Assembly: GCA_045629005.1 (NCBI GenBank)
Contig: JAZQQJ010000079.1
Span: forward strand, 1-64,000
DNA: 64,000 nt
From: RGIG3528 sp045629005
GTDB lineage: Bacteria > Bacillota > Clostridia > Lachnospirales > Lachnospiraceae
Direction: 5' to 3'
Shown: positions 26,530 to 35,524 of the stretch, in pieces
Layout: each line of letters begins with the position of its first letter
Position numbering within the stretch: the first letter of the stretch is position 1
The notes under the pieces: model-generated
Databases searched by the model: none
Seen by the model: the letters and a program-made list of their open reading frames with translations, nothing else
Told to the model about the DNA's origin: nothing
Made by a program: the position numbers and the translations under genes

Positions 26530-27609
26530 ATGAAAATCTTAGGTTTTAAAATCAAAAATTTTAAAAATAAAGTAAACGCCCTTACGTTGTTTGCTCTTGT
26601 CCTCTTATTTACATCCATTATTTTTTTTCCGACATTCAGTGCTAAAGACCAGGATGTAGCAACATCAATGGCCCAGTACATTCTTGATGGCGGAGCAACC
26701 AAAATGATTAACAATATGGTCGGTGGTGACCCTAACTCCCTTGAATATAAGATATTCGAAGTATTTGTAAAGGATAAGGGCCAGCATACATATTGGGATC
26801 CCCAGAACGGAACCAGTCTCTCAGGAGGCGTTTTCTCCAGTGCCGTAAAAGGACTGACCACAGTCATGCAGGCATTTGCCGGAGTTTATCTTGCGGTAAT
26901 TATTATTTCAGAACTTTTTACCTCAGTTATGAGTGGCAGGGATCCTTTTGAAGGTGTCTGTCAGGCGTTTTTCCAGATTGGTGTTGGCGGTATTATGATC
27001 GTTAATGCTCCCTATATCATTTCATTGCTGATTTCTGTTGGTGTCGACTTGATTAACAGTGCCAATACAATCAGTTCCAACGTACTTGGTTCTGGTACAG
27101 GAGAAGCCATATCTGCAAAAAAGATTCTTGATATTATCGTTGGCGGTGACGGCTATGATATGGATCTGGCCGAAGGGAAAAAGGGTCTGGATAAGATTAT
27201 AGCAGAAATACAGATGGCAGGAATGCAGATAAAATGCGTTGCTACACTTATTGTGCCCTGGATTGGTGCAGTAATTGCAACGGGCGTATCCTTATTCCTT
27301 ATTATTCAGGTATGTATCGAAGTTGCGCTTCGCAAGGTTCTTGTTCCTTTTGCTGTTGTTGACATATACAAGGAAGGTATCAGAAGCCCAGGTATCCGCT
27401 ACATGAAGAAGATTTTGGTTTCCGTATTGAAAATAATGATGATTGTCGTTATTTCAAAACTGACAGCCGGGTTGTCAACCCTTCTTGTAACGAACCTCAA
27501 AGACAACGTGCTTATCGGCCTTGCGATGATGGTTATTGCCCAGTTCTCGGCTATAGGTGTCATGTTCAAGGGTGGAGATTATGTTTCAGATGCACTAAAT
27601 GTTAATTAA
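26530..27609 (+). CDS. TrbL/VirB6-like conjugal transfer membrane protein
   Basis: A 359-residue polytopic protein with about six hydrophobic segments: one near residues 15-35, then paired helices at about 120-140, 155-180, 235-265, 290-325 and 330-350. A large soluble loop with GGD repeats separates the first helix from the rest. This size, topology and position after maff2 fit TrbL/VirB6, the inner-membrane core of the channel. The start at 26530 has GGAAGG; the earlier in-frame start would lie within the terminator. Confidence 0.82.
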   Translation: MKILGFKIKNFKNKVNALTLFALVLLFTSIIFFPTFSAKDQDVATSMAQYILDGGATKMINNMVGGDPNSLEYKIFEVFVKDKGQHTYWDPQNGTSLSGGVFSSAVKGLTTVMQAFAGVYLAVIIISELFTSVMSGRDPFEGVCQAFFQIGVGGIMIVNAPYIISLLISVGVDLINSANTISSNVLGSGTGEAISAKKILDIIVGGDGYDMDLAEGKKGLDKIIAEIQMAGMQIKCVATLIVPWIGAVIATGVSLFLIIQVCIEVALRKVLVPFAVVDIYKEGIRSPGIRYMKKILVSVLKIMMIVVISKLTAGLSTLLVTNLKDNVLIGLAMMVIAQFSAIGVMFKGGDYVSDALNVN

Positions 27610-27623
27610 GGAGGCAACATGGT

Positions 27624-28064
27624 ATGGTAGAAGCAAATGTTTCGGATGATATCCGAAAATATCCGACCAAAGTATTTGGCCCGTTTACACAGCGCCAGAT
27701 GGTAAGCACGGGGCTTGCTTTGCTTGTCCTTATCCCAATATCAATCCTGCTTTGCTGTTTTGGAATAAATGTCGGTGTCAGCATTCTTATAGCCGCAGTT
27801 CCGGCTTTACCTGTAATGCTGTGTGGGTTTGTAAAAATCAATAATACAAATGCAGAAATAGTTCTGCTCAGAATCGTTTATACAAAATTTCTCACTCCCG
27901 CATTAAGAAAAAACATCAAGGAGAGTGAATTGTATAAAAAAATGAAGGAATACAAAAAGGCAAAATACGAAAATTCCCTTTTAGACAGACGTGCCCGAGA
28001 CCGGAGAGCGTATAAAAAGGGGAAAATCGTATATAACAAAAAAGATTTCACATACTATCATTAA
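27624..28064 (+). CDS. PrgI-family T4SS protein
   Basis: A 146-residue protein of the PrgI type: short N-terminus with KYPTKVFGPFTQRQ, two adjacent membrane helices (about 30-52 and 56-72), and a basic cytoplasmic tail (many Lys/Arg/Tyr). PrgI always precedes VirB4 in Gram-positive transfer modules and corresponds to VirB3. The true start is 27624; the ATG at 27619 nearer to GGAGG reads only three codons before TAG. Confidence 0.88.
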   Translation: MVEANVSDDIRKYPTKVFGPFTQRQMVSTGLALLVLIPISILLCCFGINVGVSILIAAVPALPVMLCGFVKINNTNAEIVLLRIVYTKFLTPALRKNIKESELYKKMKEYKKAKYENSLLDRRARDRRAYKKGKIVYNKKDFTYYH

Positions 28065-28080
28065 AGGAGGCCCCACTTAA

Positions 28081-30594
28081 ATGGCAAAAAATGTTCCCAT
28101 GAATAAGGCCCAGAACGAAGCTGCGGTCAAGAAATATTCAAGCGAAGCTGCGACAGCAAAGAAGGCTTCTGCAAAAAACACAGGCGGAGCAATCAAAAAG
28201 ACAGTTGTTGATAAAAAGAAAAAGAAACTGATTGAAAGGGTTGGTAAGATTGACCGCCTTCCCAAAAACGTAAGGGATTCACTTCCGTTTAACAGTATAA
28301 CCAATGATGGCTGTATTGAAACGGCTCCCGGTCATTTTTGTAGGTGTTACAAACTCCCCGAAATCAATTTTTCAATTGCCCATGAAGACTTTCAGGAACA
28401 TGTATATGAGAAAATGCAGGAAATACTTGATTCGTTTCCTGATAACATGACGTGGCAGTTCTGTATCTTCAATCATAACCTTGACCGAAGGAAGTTAATG
28501 GAAAATATCCGTGTATGCTCACAGGTAGACTCGTTAAATTACTATCGTCAGGAATACAACAAGATCCTTCTTGAACATATGCAGAAAGAAGGAAATTCCA
28601 TCACTCAGGACAAATACCTGATTGTATCGGTTTATGACATTAATGCAGAAAACGCATTACGTCAGCTTTTGAAATTTGACGGAGAAATCAACAGAAAATT
28701 CCGTTCCATCAGTGACGATAAAGTTCCCTGTGTCGCTCTCGATGCCAAAGAATATCTGACACTGCTTTACAAAATCTATAATAGGGAAAATGACTACAAT
28801 CCCTATACTGCCGCAAAGGATTTTGACCTTGATTCAATATGCCGCCACGGTGGCTCCATCAAAGACTTTGTAGGGCCTCATTCCATTAATTTTTCGAAAG
28901 CCCAGTCGTTTATGCTTGGTGATACATATGCAGCATCATTGTATCTCGATAAAATGCCTTCCGGAAAAATCACGTCAGATTTTTTACACAATCTTGCTTC
29001 CATTCCCGAAGAAATGCTTATCAGCATGACTTACGAAAAATGTGACAAACAGGGTGCAATCAAACTTGTGAAGAACCAGATGACCACAATTGATGCGAGA
29101 GTCGCAAAGATTCAGGAAAGAAACTCCCAGTCCGGAATTTATGGACTAGTACCTCCGGAACTTGAAAGGTCACAGGAATGTACAAGGGAACTTCTTGAAG
29201 ACCTTACATCAAATGACCAAAATCTCTTTTACATGACCATGACCATCACGGTTTTTGCCCCCACTGAAGACAGGCTGAAGGATGCCGTAAGAATGGTAAT
29301 CAGTTCTTCCGGTCAGTGTACCATTAAGCCGATGGTGTTCCAACAGGAATTCTGTTTCAACACAAGCCTCCCGTTATGCAGGAATGACCTCACTGTTGAA
29401 ATACTTAATACCACAAAAACAGCCTCAGTGTTTATCCCTTTTAACACCACGGAAATACAGGACTCACACGCCATTTTCTATGGTGTTAACCAGAATTCCG
29501 GCAATATGATTCTGTACGATCGTCTTAAAGGCGATAATTATAACGGTTTATATATCGGTTCTTCCGGTTCTGGTAAATCTTTTGCCGCAAAATGTGAGAT
29601 GGTTTCAGTCTTATTATCAAGGCCTACAGACCAAGTATTTGTTATTGATCCGCAGGGTGAATATGCTCCGCTTGTTGAATGTCTTGACGGTCAGGAGATT
29701 CGTCTTGCTCCGGGTAACGGAGTCTTTGTCAATCCTTTCGATGTCAACCTTCTTGAAGGACAGGCGGAAGGACAGGATCCTATTACTCTTAAATCAGACT
29801 ATATTATTAACCTTGTTAATATCATGTCAGGTAAGAGAGGTCTCACGGCAAGCGAAGAGTCGCTTCTCGACAGGCTAATCAAAAAATTGTACACGCCTTA
29901 TGTTGAAGAGTGTACGAGACTAAACCTCAGTTATGCTCCCGATAAGGCTCCGACACTTACCGACCTGTACAGAAGTCTCAGCCTTATTGCAAATGAGAAT
30001 TTTGAGGCGCGTCAGTTAATGGATATCCTTGCCAAGTATACAAGTGGTTCATTTAATACCTTCGGCAGACGTACAAATGTAAATACTCAGGCAAGATTTA
30101 TCGTATATAACACAAAGTCTCTTGGTACAAACCTGAAGGAACTGGGATTATATGTATGTCTGAACGATGTCTGGACAAGACTTATCAGCAATTCACAGCA
30201 GAAGAAATGGACCTGGCTGTATGTGGATGAGTTCCATACATTACTTGAATCTCCGGGAACAACAACTTTCCTGAAGAGGATATGGACCATGGCCCGAAAA
30301 TGGCTTGGCGTTCCTACGGGAATCATGCAGAGTACCGAAATGTTAATGCGTGATGATGAAACCATGGCAATCTTCAACACCACAAACTTCATGCTCCTTA
30401 TGAAGCAGGCATTTCTGGACAGACAGAATCTTGAATCATTATTAGACCTTTCAGAGTTACAGCTTTCATACATCACGGAATCCCCTAAGGGAACGGGACT
30501 TATATATACAGGAAAGATTATTCTTCCGTTTGAGTACAAATTCCCTACCGATACGGAACTGTATAAGGCTCTGACAACATCACACGATGTATAA
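28081..30594 (+). CDS. virB4: VirB4-like conjugation ATPase
   Basis: An 837-residue VirB4/TraE-family ATPase that powers channel assembly and substrate movement. The N-terminal 60 residues are Lys/Ala-rich, followed by the VirB4 N-domain. Walker A is GSSGSGKS (about 494-501) and Walker B is LYVDEFHTL (about 714), followed by WTMARKWLGVPTGIMQSTEM, typical of the family. Length is normal. AGGAGG lies 13 bases before the ATG, a little far but the only site. Confidence 0.93.
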   Translation: MAKNVPMNKAQNEAAVKKYSSEAATAKKASAKNTGGAIKKTVVDKKKKKLIERVGKIDRLPKNVRDSLPFNSITNDGCIETAPGHFCRCYKLPEINFSIAHEDFQEHVYEKMQEILDSFPDNMTWQFCIFNHNLDRRKLMENIRVCSQVDSLNYYRQEYNKILLEHMQKEGNSITQDKYLIVSVYDINAENALRQLLKFDGEINRKFRSISDDKVPCVALDAKEYLTLLYKIYNRENDYNPYTAAKDFDLDSICRHGGSIKDFVGPHSINFSKAQSFMLGDTYAASLYLDKMPSGKITSDFLHNLASIPEEMLISMTYEKCDKQGAIKLVKNQMTTIDARVAKIQERNSQSGIYGLVPPELERSQECTRELLEDLTSNDQNLFYMTMTITVFAPTEDRLKDAVRMVISSSGQCTIKPMVFQQEFCFNTSLPLCRNDLTVEILNTTKTASVFIPFNTTEIQDSHAIFYGVNQNSGNMILYDRLKGDNYNGLYIGSSGSGKSFAAKCEMVSVLLSRPTDQVFVIDPQGEYAPLVECLDGQEIRLAPGNGVFVNPFDVNLLEGQAEGQDPITLKSDYIINLVNIMSGKRGLTASEESLLDRLIKKLYTPYVEECTRLNLSYAPDKAPTLTDLYRSLSLIANENFEARQLMDILAKYTSGSFNTFGRRTNVNTQARFIVYNTKSLGTNLKELGLYVCLNDVWTRLISNSQQKKWTWLYVDEFHTLLESPGTTTFLKRIWTMARKWLGVPTGIMQSTEMLMRDDETMAIFNTTNFMLLMKQAFLDRQNLESLLDLSELQLSYITESPKGTGLIYTGKIILPFEYKFPTDTELYKALTTSHDV

Positions 30595-30616
30595 ATGCAG
30601 ATTGAAGTATAAAAAT

Positions 30617-30650
30617 AATGCGTCCGCTTAATCGTGGGCGCATTTTATTT
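30617..30650 (+). terminator. Intrinsic terminator after virB4
   Basis: AATGCG/CGCATT stem and T-rich tail. Confidence 0.8.
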
Positions 30651-30672
30651 GTTTACTAAATAAAATCAGCCG

Positions 30673-30885
30673 TTAACCGAAAAATTCCATTCGGATATAA
30701 TCCGGTGTCAACTGACCGCCAAGCTCAACAATGTAAGAATTGAGAATCTTTTTCAGAACGTCTGGGGCTAAGTCTTTTTCTGCTGCATTGTAATCCCACG
30801 GTAATCTTTCGGGAAGGAGAATAGCATCTTCTTTCAGTTTTAATATGTCATCATAGCCATAAATGCAGTCGGTCTGCATGCTCAT
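30673..30885 (-). CDS. Unknown 70-residue protein
   Basis: Not recognised; acidic and helical (APDVLKKILNSYIVELGGQL). Start at 30885 after AGAGGT. A short open stretch in another frame ends with TGA overlapping this ATG, so it may be the second cistron of a tiny operon. It interrupts the transfer operon on the opposite strand. Confidence 0.6.
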   Translation of the reverse strand: MSMQTDCIYGYDDILKLKEDAILLPERLPWDYNAAEKDLAPDVLKKILNSYIVELGGQLTPDYIRMEFFG

Positions 30886-31112
30886 AAATGTACCTCTTTT
30901 AATCTTTCCGACAGTCTTCCCACGGGGCTGTCTATCTTTTTAGTAATAGTTACAGCCCGTCTCGCAGGCTTTTCGGATTGCGGGCATCCAGCTTCATTAT
31001 TTAGTTTTTAGTTACTCCTTTCAATAATTATTTTCGTATATAAATATGTATTTTTATAAGAAAAGATGTTGGAAGCATAGGCTAAACTAGCGGGTATTTT
31101 TGATGGTTTTTC
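30886..31112 (-). other. Divergent intergenic region with possible micro-ORFs
   Basis: On the minus strand AAAGGAG (about 31019-31013) is followed by two overlapping micro-frames: MKLDARNP..., 15 codons from 30995, and an open frame ending AVTITKKIDSPVGRLSERLK then EVHL-stop at the next gene's ATG. The second lacks an ordinary start codon. Either could be a leader peptide; a frameshifted small gene is also possible. Confidence 0.3.
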
Positions 31113-31120
31113 CTATATTA
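31113..31120 (+). promoter_or_regulatory. CTATATTA promoter box
   Basis: 32 bases before the small membrane protein gene. TAAACTAG, a loose match to TATACAAA, lies at the same distance (30) upstream. Confidence 0.6.
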
Positions 31121-31152
31121 ATTAAAAACATACATTACAAAGGAGACCAAAT

Positions 31153-31407
31153 ATGCTTTTGTTCGCAAAAACACTCAACGTAATCAAAAATTATTTTCAT
31201 CACCTTCAGTGGACCGATTATGCCACATTTATTCTTTTGTTTTTCCTGTTGTTTGGGTTTATCGGACTGAAAATCATCAAAAAACGACGCGACCCGGAAT
31301 CGCTTGAATCGGTATATTCCGAAGACACATTAAGGAGAGCTGCGGAATACAGAAATACTGAAGAATTCAGGGAAAATACTGATGATGACACAGAAGATGA
31401 AGAATAA
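31153..31407 (+). CDS. Small single-span membrane protein, 84 residues
   Basis: One membrane helix (about 24-45, rich in Phe and Leu) followed by a basic stop-transfer KIIKKRR and a strongly acidic C-terminus (TDDDTEDEE). By position it belongs to the transfer region. AAGGAG lies 8 bases before the ATG. No family recognised. Confidence 0.7.
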   Translation: MLLFAKTLNVIKNYFHHLQWTDYATFILLFFLLFGFIGLKIIKKRRDPESLESVYSEDTLRRAAEYRNTEEFRENTDDDTEDEE

Positions 31408-31447
31408 CGATTCTTCGGTTTCTTAACATACAGGAAGGAGGCTGCAA

Positions 31448-34400
31448 ATGGCTATTAATCCTACTCCGAACAATGGTAAAACATCAACAGGCAATACAAG
31501 TAATGAGCCCCCTATCCCAAAAGGAGGAAGTTCTTCTGCGTCAAAATCCGGCTCTGATAATAGCAGTCGAACACCCAGTCCTTCCGGTCCTGCGACAGGC
31601 ACTCCGGGCTATCCGGTTCCCAACGCTAATCCCGTACCCGAACCAGCCGACGTAAACAAATCTTACACAAATCCGACGGACACACGTGCCCATAAGTCGG
31701 AGGTGTCTTCAAAAACTACGGGCGACGACTCCAAAAATGTATTTTCAAGTTCACAGGGCAGTTATACAAAGAAACATTTTGACGCTACTGATCTGCTTGA
31801 AAAAACAGCAGAGATTGAAGCGTCACAGTTCCGTGAGACCGAGGCAGAAAATGGTGCGAAACAGATGAAGCACAATTTCACCCAGGCTTTCGGTATTGAT
31901 ACAAATAACGTTTATAACGTTCTCGGCCATCAGGCGAATGTAGAAAAGGTTATTAACCAGTGCCACCTTACAAAGTCTGAAAACGTTTTATTTAATCGTG
32001 TAGATGTAGGGTATGCCCAAAATGTACAAAAAGAAATCTTTAAAATGACAGAACTCCAGCGCCAGGATGCACTGACGACCGGAATGATAAATTACAAGGG
32101 TTTTTATCACAAAACCTCTGTCATGGAACAGAGTCTTTTGCATATATCTGAAGCCCAGGCAAAAGTAACGTTTGGCGGAAACATCGGAAAACGTGCATTT
32201 AATAATAAGCAAGTGCATAAAAAGATGTCTAAAGACGAATTGCACTCAGCTTACTCATCAGATATTGCATACATTAACAGTCGTTTAAGACGCAAGGATG
32301 CAGGAGAACACAAGACAGAAGTTGCCGCCAGTCTTGGTTCAGGATACATAACTAAGACTACCGCAGGCAATGCATTACAGGCGTATCGGAACAACGTTAA
32401 ACTTATCGAAAAAAATCTTATATCCAGAGGGCTCGATGTAAAAAATCTTGGAGTTGTCGGCATTACAAAGGCCTTAAACGATGGAAAAATCGGTGGGCAC
32501 ATCCTCTCGGATTCGGATCGCACACTTTTGAAGGAGCTGTTAAGGCTTAAGAAGGTTGAAAAGGACGCAGACAGACTAAGCCATCACAATTCAAAAGGTG
32601 GCATTCTTAAAACGTGGACAAAAGAGGGGCTTAAAGACTCTGATGCCCAAAAAGGTATTGACACTACTAAACAAACCTACAAAACAATAAAAATGGCGGG
32701 CAATGTAGCGAAAAATACCGGAGCAGGTCTTGCCAGAGGTGCGATTGACGTCGTGGCAACCCCGTCAAAAATTAAATCAGAAATCTCAAGCCACAAAATC
32801 AATAAAAAGACCAAGCTCGAACAGAAAGCCGGCAAGTTTGAAGCAAAAAGTCAGAAAAAGATTGCAAAATTTAATAAAACGGGCAATTCGTCACAATTAA
32901 AAAAGGCTTACAAACTGGATGCCAAAACAGCTAAATACAACAAAAAGGCCGGCAAGATAGACTCTGTTAAATGGCAAAAACGTGGTGAAAAGGCCGACCT
33001 AAAGTTAGCCGGATTTAATAATGCAAAAGGTAACGTCACCAAAGCCGTGAATTTTAGTCCCAAAGCAAAAATTAAACAGGGGCTTAAGGCCGGAGCGAAG
33101 AAGGCCGGACGTGCAGCCGGAGGTTCGCTTCTCAAAATAAAACCTATTAACAAGCTTTGGAACTCAAAATATATACTTAGAATCAGACACGGACAAACCC
33201 TGGTACAAAAAGGGGGGAAGGTTGTTGGAAAAGCATTTAAGGCTGTCGGGAAAAAGTCTGCCAATGTAAGCAAATTTTTGAAGAAATTTCTCTTTGCGTT
33301 GGTCTGCATTTGTGGCGGTATTCTTTTGGGGTCAATCATATTAACTTTTGTAGGACGAGGTTTTGGCGATATACTGATTTCGCTTGGCGAAACCGCAGAT
33401 GACGTTGTTCACCCCTTTAATTCCGAAAACAGAACAAAATATACTAAAGATGATCCGGAAAAAGAATCAGGACACCAGAACGGTTTATATAAGGGACACG
33501 ATTACTTCCATGACTGCTTTGTAAGTATCATAGATGCCAATGACCTTCATTTATCATTACCGGAAGAGGGCTATCATGTTACCCGCCCCGTGCAACAGTA
33601 CATTAAGGGTGCTGTCGGTGATGATGGCATTTACCGAAACATGGTAGTGTCAAAGAACCAGTCAGGCCTTGCAGGAGACTACTCAATAGTCGGGTATGAT
33701 TTCAGTAACTATAAGGCTAAAACGATATACTCATTCCCCATCACGGTATATGACAGATGGGTTCCGCCGAGCCAGGAGCCTGTAATGGGCTGGGTTGAAG
33801 AACCTGATGAAAACGGAAATATGACACTGTACTGGAAGCAGAAATGCGACAGCAATGGCAATCCGTTATACACCACGGTTCCGGGATATTGGGAAACCCA
33901 TCAGGACGCCATTGATTTTGAAGCTTACACGGGAATACATGGTAATCTCGGAGAAGGGTATTCATCACCTGGATTGTATATCATATCTCCTGACTCCAAT
34001 ATAGTAACAAGCAATAATTACACGGAATACCGTTACAACATCAAAATAGATGGTGCCCTTGACAGTTTTTACATCAATATGGTTCTAATGGGACTTAATT
34101 GTACACAGATTAATCTTGATAATGAAGATTTCTGGCTTGAGTATAATAAGGCAACAATTAACACTCTCATGAATTATGGTTCGTACACTATCACTTACGA
34201 AACACAACCCATTAATAAAGAACTTGAGATTACCTACGTTGATCCGGTCAGAGCTGCAAAGGACGGAACAAAAGCAGCCACCCAAAAAGTAAAGATTCCT
34301 GCGAACAAAACCATTGCAACCGTGAATATCGTTCTTGATGATACAGCCCTACAGAAGATGCTTGATCACGATGAAATCACAAATGATGATCTGCATTCTG

Positions 34401-34657
34401 AACAGTTCGGAAGCACAGGACGATACGAGGTCAAGGATCCCAGTCAGGCAAACTATTTTGAGTGGGACGGATGGGAAGGTAATTCTTCCCTCATTACTCT
34501 GTACAGAGACCTTTGGGATGGTGGTGGTTATGATGATCCCGAATCACAGGCAGACTGCGTACGGCAGTTCTACGAAATTATGAAAACGGGCAAAGACTCC
34601 CTTGACATCCCTGATGATAAAGGCGAACTGCTCCCGTGCAATGGCGTAATATGGTAA
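31448..34657 (+). CDS. Large Lys-rich transfer-region membrane protein, 1069 residues
   Basis: Domains seen: a Pro/Ser/Gly/Asn-rich N-terminus (1-70); a soluble helical region (100-400); a strongly basic Lys/Ala/Gly region (about 400-610); one membrane helix (about 613-637); and an extracytoplasmic part (640-1069) with beta-rich repeats and W/Y-rich strands. Position after virB4 and topology match the large CD1107/TrsG-type component of Gram-positive T4SS, but no NlpC/P60, CHAP or lysozyme domain is visible. It may be a channel scaffold that spans the wall. AAGGAGG precedes the ATG. Confidence 0.7.
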   Translation: MAINPTPNNGKTSTGNTSNEPPIPKGGSSSASKSGSDNSSRTPSPSGPATGTPGYPVPNANPVPEPADVNKSYTNPTDTRAHKSEVSSKTTGDDSKNVFSSSQGSYTKKHFDATDLLEKTAEIEASQFRETEAENGAKQMKHNFTQAFGIDTNNVYNVLGHQANVEKVINQCHLTKSENVLFNRVDVGYAQNVQKEIFKMTELQRQDALTTGMINYKGFYHKTSVMEQSLLHISEAQAKVTFGGNIGKRAFNNKQVHKKMSKDELHSAYSSDIAYINSRLRRKDAGEHKTEVAASLGSGYITKTTAGNALQAYRNNVKLIEKNLISRGLDVKNLGVVGITKALNDGKIGGHILSDSDRTLLKELLRLKKVEKDADRLSHHNSKGGILKTWTKEGLKDSDAQKGIDTTKQTYKTIKMAGNVAKNTGAGLARGAIDVVATPSKIKSEISSHKINKKTKLEQKAGKFEAKSQKKIAKFNKTGNSSQLKKAYKLDAKTAKYNKKAGKIDSVKWQKRGEKADLKLAGFNNAKGNVTKAVNFSPKAKIKQGLKAGAKKAGRAAGGSLLKIKPINKLWNSKYILRIRHGQTLVQKGGKVVGKAFKAVGKKSANVSKFLKKFLFALVCICGGILLGSIILTFVGRGFGDILISLGETADDVVHPFNSENRTKYTKDDPEKESGHQNGLYKGHDYFHDCFVSIIDANDLHLSLPEEGYHVTRPVQQYIKGAVGDDGIYRNMVVSKNQSGLAGDYSIVGYDFSNYKAKTIYSFPITVYDRWVPPSQEPVMGWVEEPDENGNMTLYWKQKCDSNGNPLYTTVPGYWETHQDAIDFEAYTGIHGNLGEGYSSPGLYIISPDSNIVTSNNYTEYRYNIKIDGALDSFYINMVLMGLNCTQINLDNEDFWLEYNKATINTLMNYGSYTITYETQPINKELEITYVDPVRAAKDGTKAATQKVKIPANKTIATVNIVLDDTALQKMLDHDEITNDDLHSEQFGSTGRYEVKDPSQANYFEWDGWEGNSSLITLYRDLWDGGGYDDPESQADCVRQFYEIMKTGKDSLDIPDDKGELLPCNGVIW

Positions 34658-34708
34658 AAAAAAAGAGAAAGGGGAGCAAAGTCTTCCCTTTCTAATATGG
34701 AGTTTTTT

Positions 34709-35389
34709 ATGACTGATGAACAAAACAACATTTTTATAATGAAAGATTTTTACCTGTTAAAATCAGCTGCAACCAAGCGGGCATATCTGGATGATGACGG
34801 AAGTATTTACCTGTTTGAAAGCGAAGATAAGGGAAAAGATTTCGTTACCCAAACAGAGCGGACTATGTTGTCAGACAAAATGCACCTGACAAATGATGAC
34901 CTTATGGGGCTTGCTTTAAGTGGGGCGAAGCTGCTTAAAGTAATATTAAATGACCACGAAGAGGATATTTCCGTTCTTGAAGGCGAGTTTCCGTTGGACC
35001 CTAAACTTATTTCCTCTAATTCATTGTTTTACCGTTTTTTTCAAACGGGTAACAAACAATATTTCAGACAGCTGCTTACAGAGACATTTTTCATCCCCGT
35101 AAGCCTTCCGGCAAGAAAAGACGGGCACTATCCGTATATCTCATATATGTTCGCATCGCAGAAAGACAGGACATATCTGACTGTTTTTACAAACCTTCGT
35201 GAGTTTAATGCGTGGAATGACAACCAGGAAAAGAAATGCGAGGCTCTCGGGCTTACATTAAAGCAGATTGTTAGCGATATAAGAAAGAACGTATCACTTA
35301 TTTTCAATCCGGAAACGGATAAAAGGACATTAACCAGTGAGCAGATTTCGCGTGCTTCAAACAAACCCACTCCGGTTAAAAGTTTGTAA
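34709..35389 (+). CDS. Unknown 226-residue protein, weakly SseB-like
   Basis: Residues about 115-175 (LLTETFFIPVSLP..., YLTVFTNLREFNAW) resemble the SseB N-terminal domain pattern, in which a 'FIPV' strand is followed by a 'v.FTs..e...w' strand. The rest is unassigned. I set the start at 34709 with GGAG 7 bases upstream. Probably expressed by readthrough from the large membrane protein gene, since no box precedes it. Confidence 0.65.
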   Translation: MTDEQNNIFIMKDFYLLKSAATKRAYLDDDGSIYLFESEDKGKDFVTQTERTMLSDKMHLTNDDLMGLALSGAKLLKVILNDHEEDISVLEGEFPLDPKLISSNSLFYRFFQTGNKQYFRQLLTETFFIPVSLPARKDGHYPYISYMFASQKDRTYLTVFTNLREFNAWNDNQEKKCEALGLTLKQIVSDIRKNVSLIFNPETDKRTLTSEQISRASNKPTPVKSL

Positions 35390-35474
35390 TTCTTCATTAA
35401 CTGATTAAATCACGGAAATTCGGGGTAGACCACTGGGTTTATCCCGGCTTTCTCTATTTGTTTCTTATAAATGC

Positions 35475-35482
35475 CTATATTC
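35475..35482 (+). promoter_or_regulatory. CTATATTC promoter box
   Basis: 42 bases before the nrdD start; a weaker CTATTTG lies at 35454. Confidence 0.55.
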
Positions 35483-35524
35483 CAAATATCAATAAAAATT
35501 TTTCTCAAAATGGAGGTAGAAAAA

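Noticed and set aside
27619..27630. ATG close to GGAGG before the PrgI gene
   Set aside because: It reads only three codons before TAG; the real start is 27624.
34666..34693. AGAAAGGG/CCCTTTCT hairpin as a terminator of the large transfer gene
   Set aside because: On the plus strand no T run follows; only on the minus strand would it look like a terminator, and no minus gene is there.
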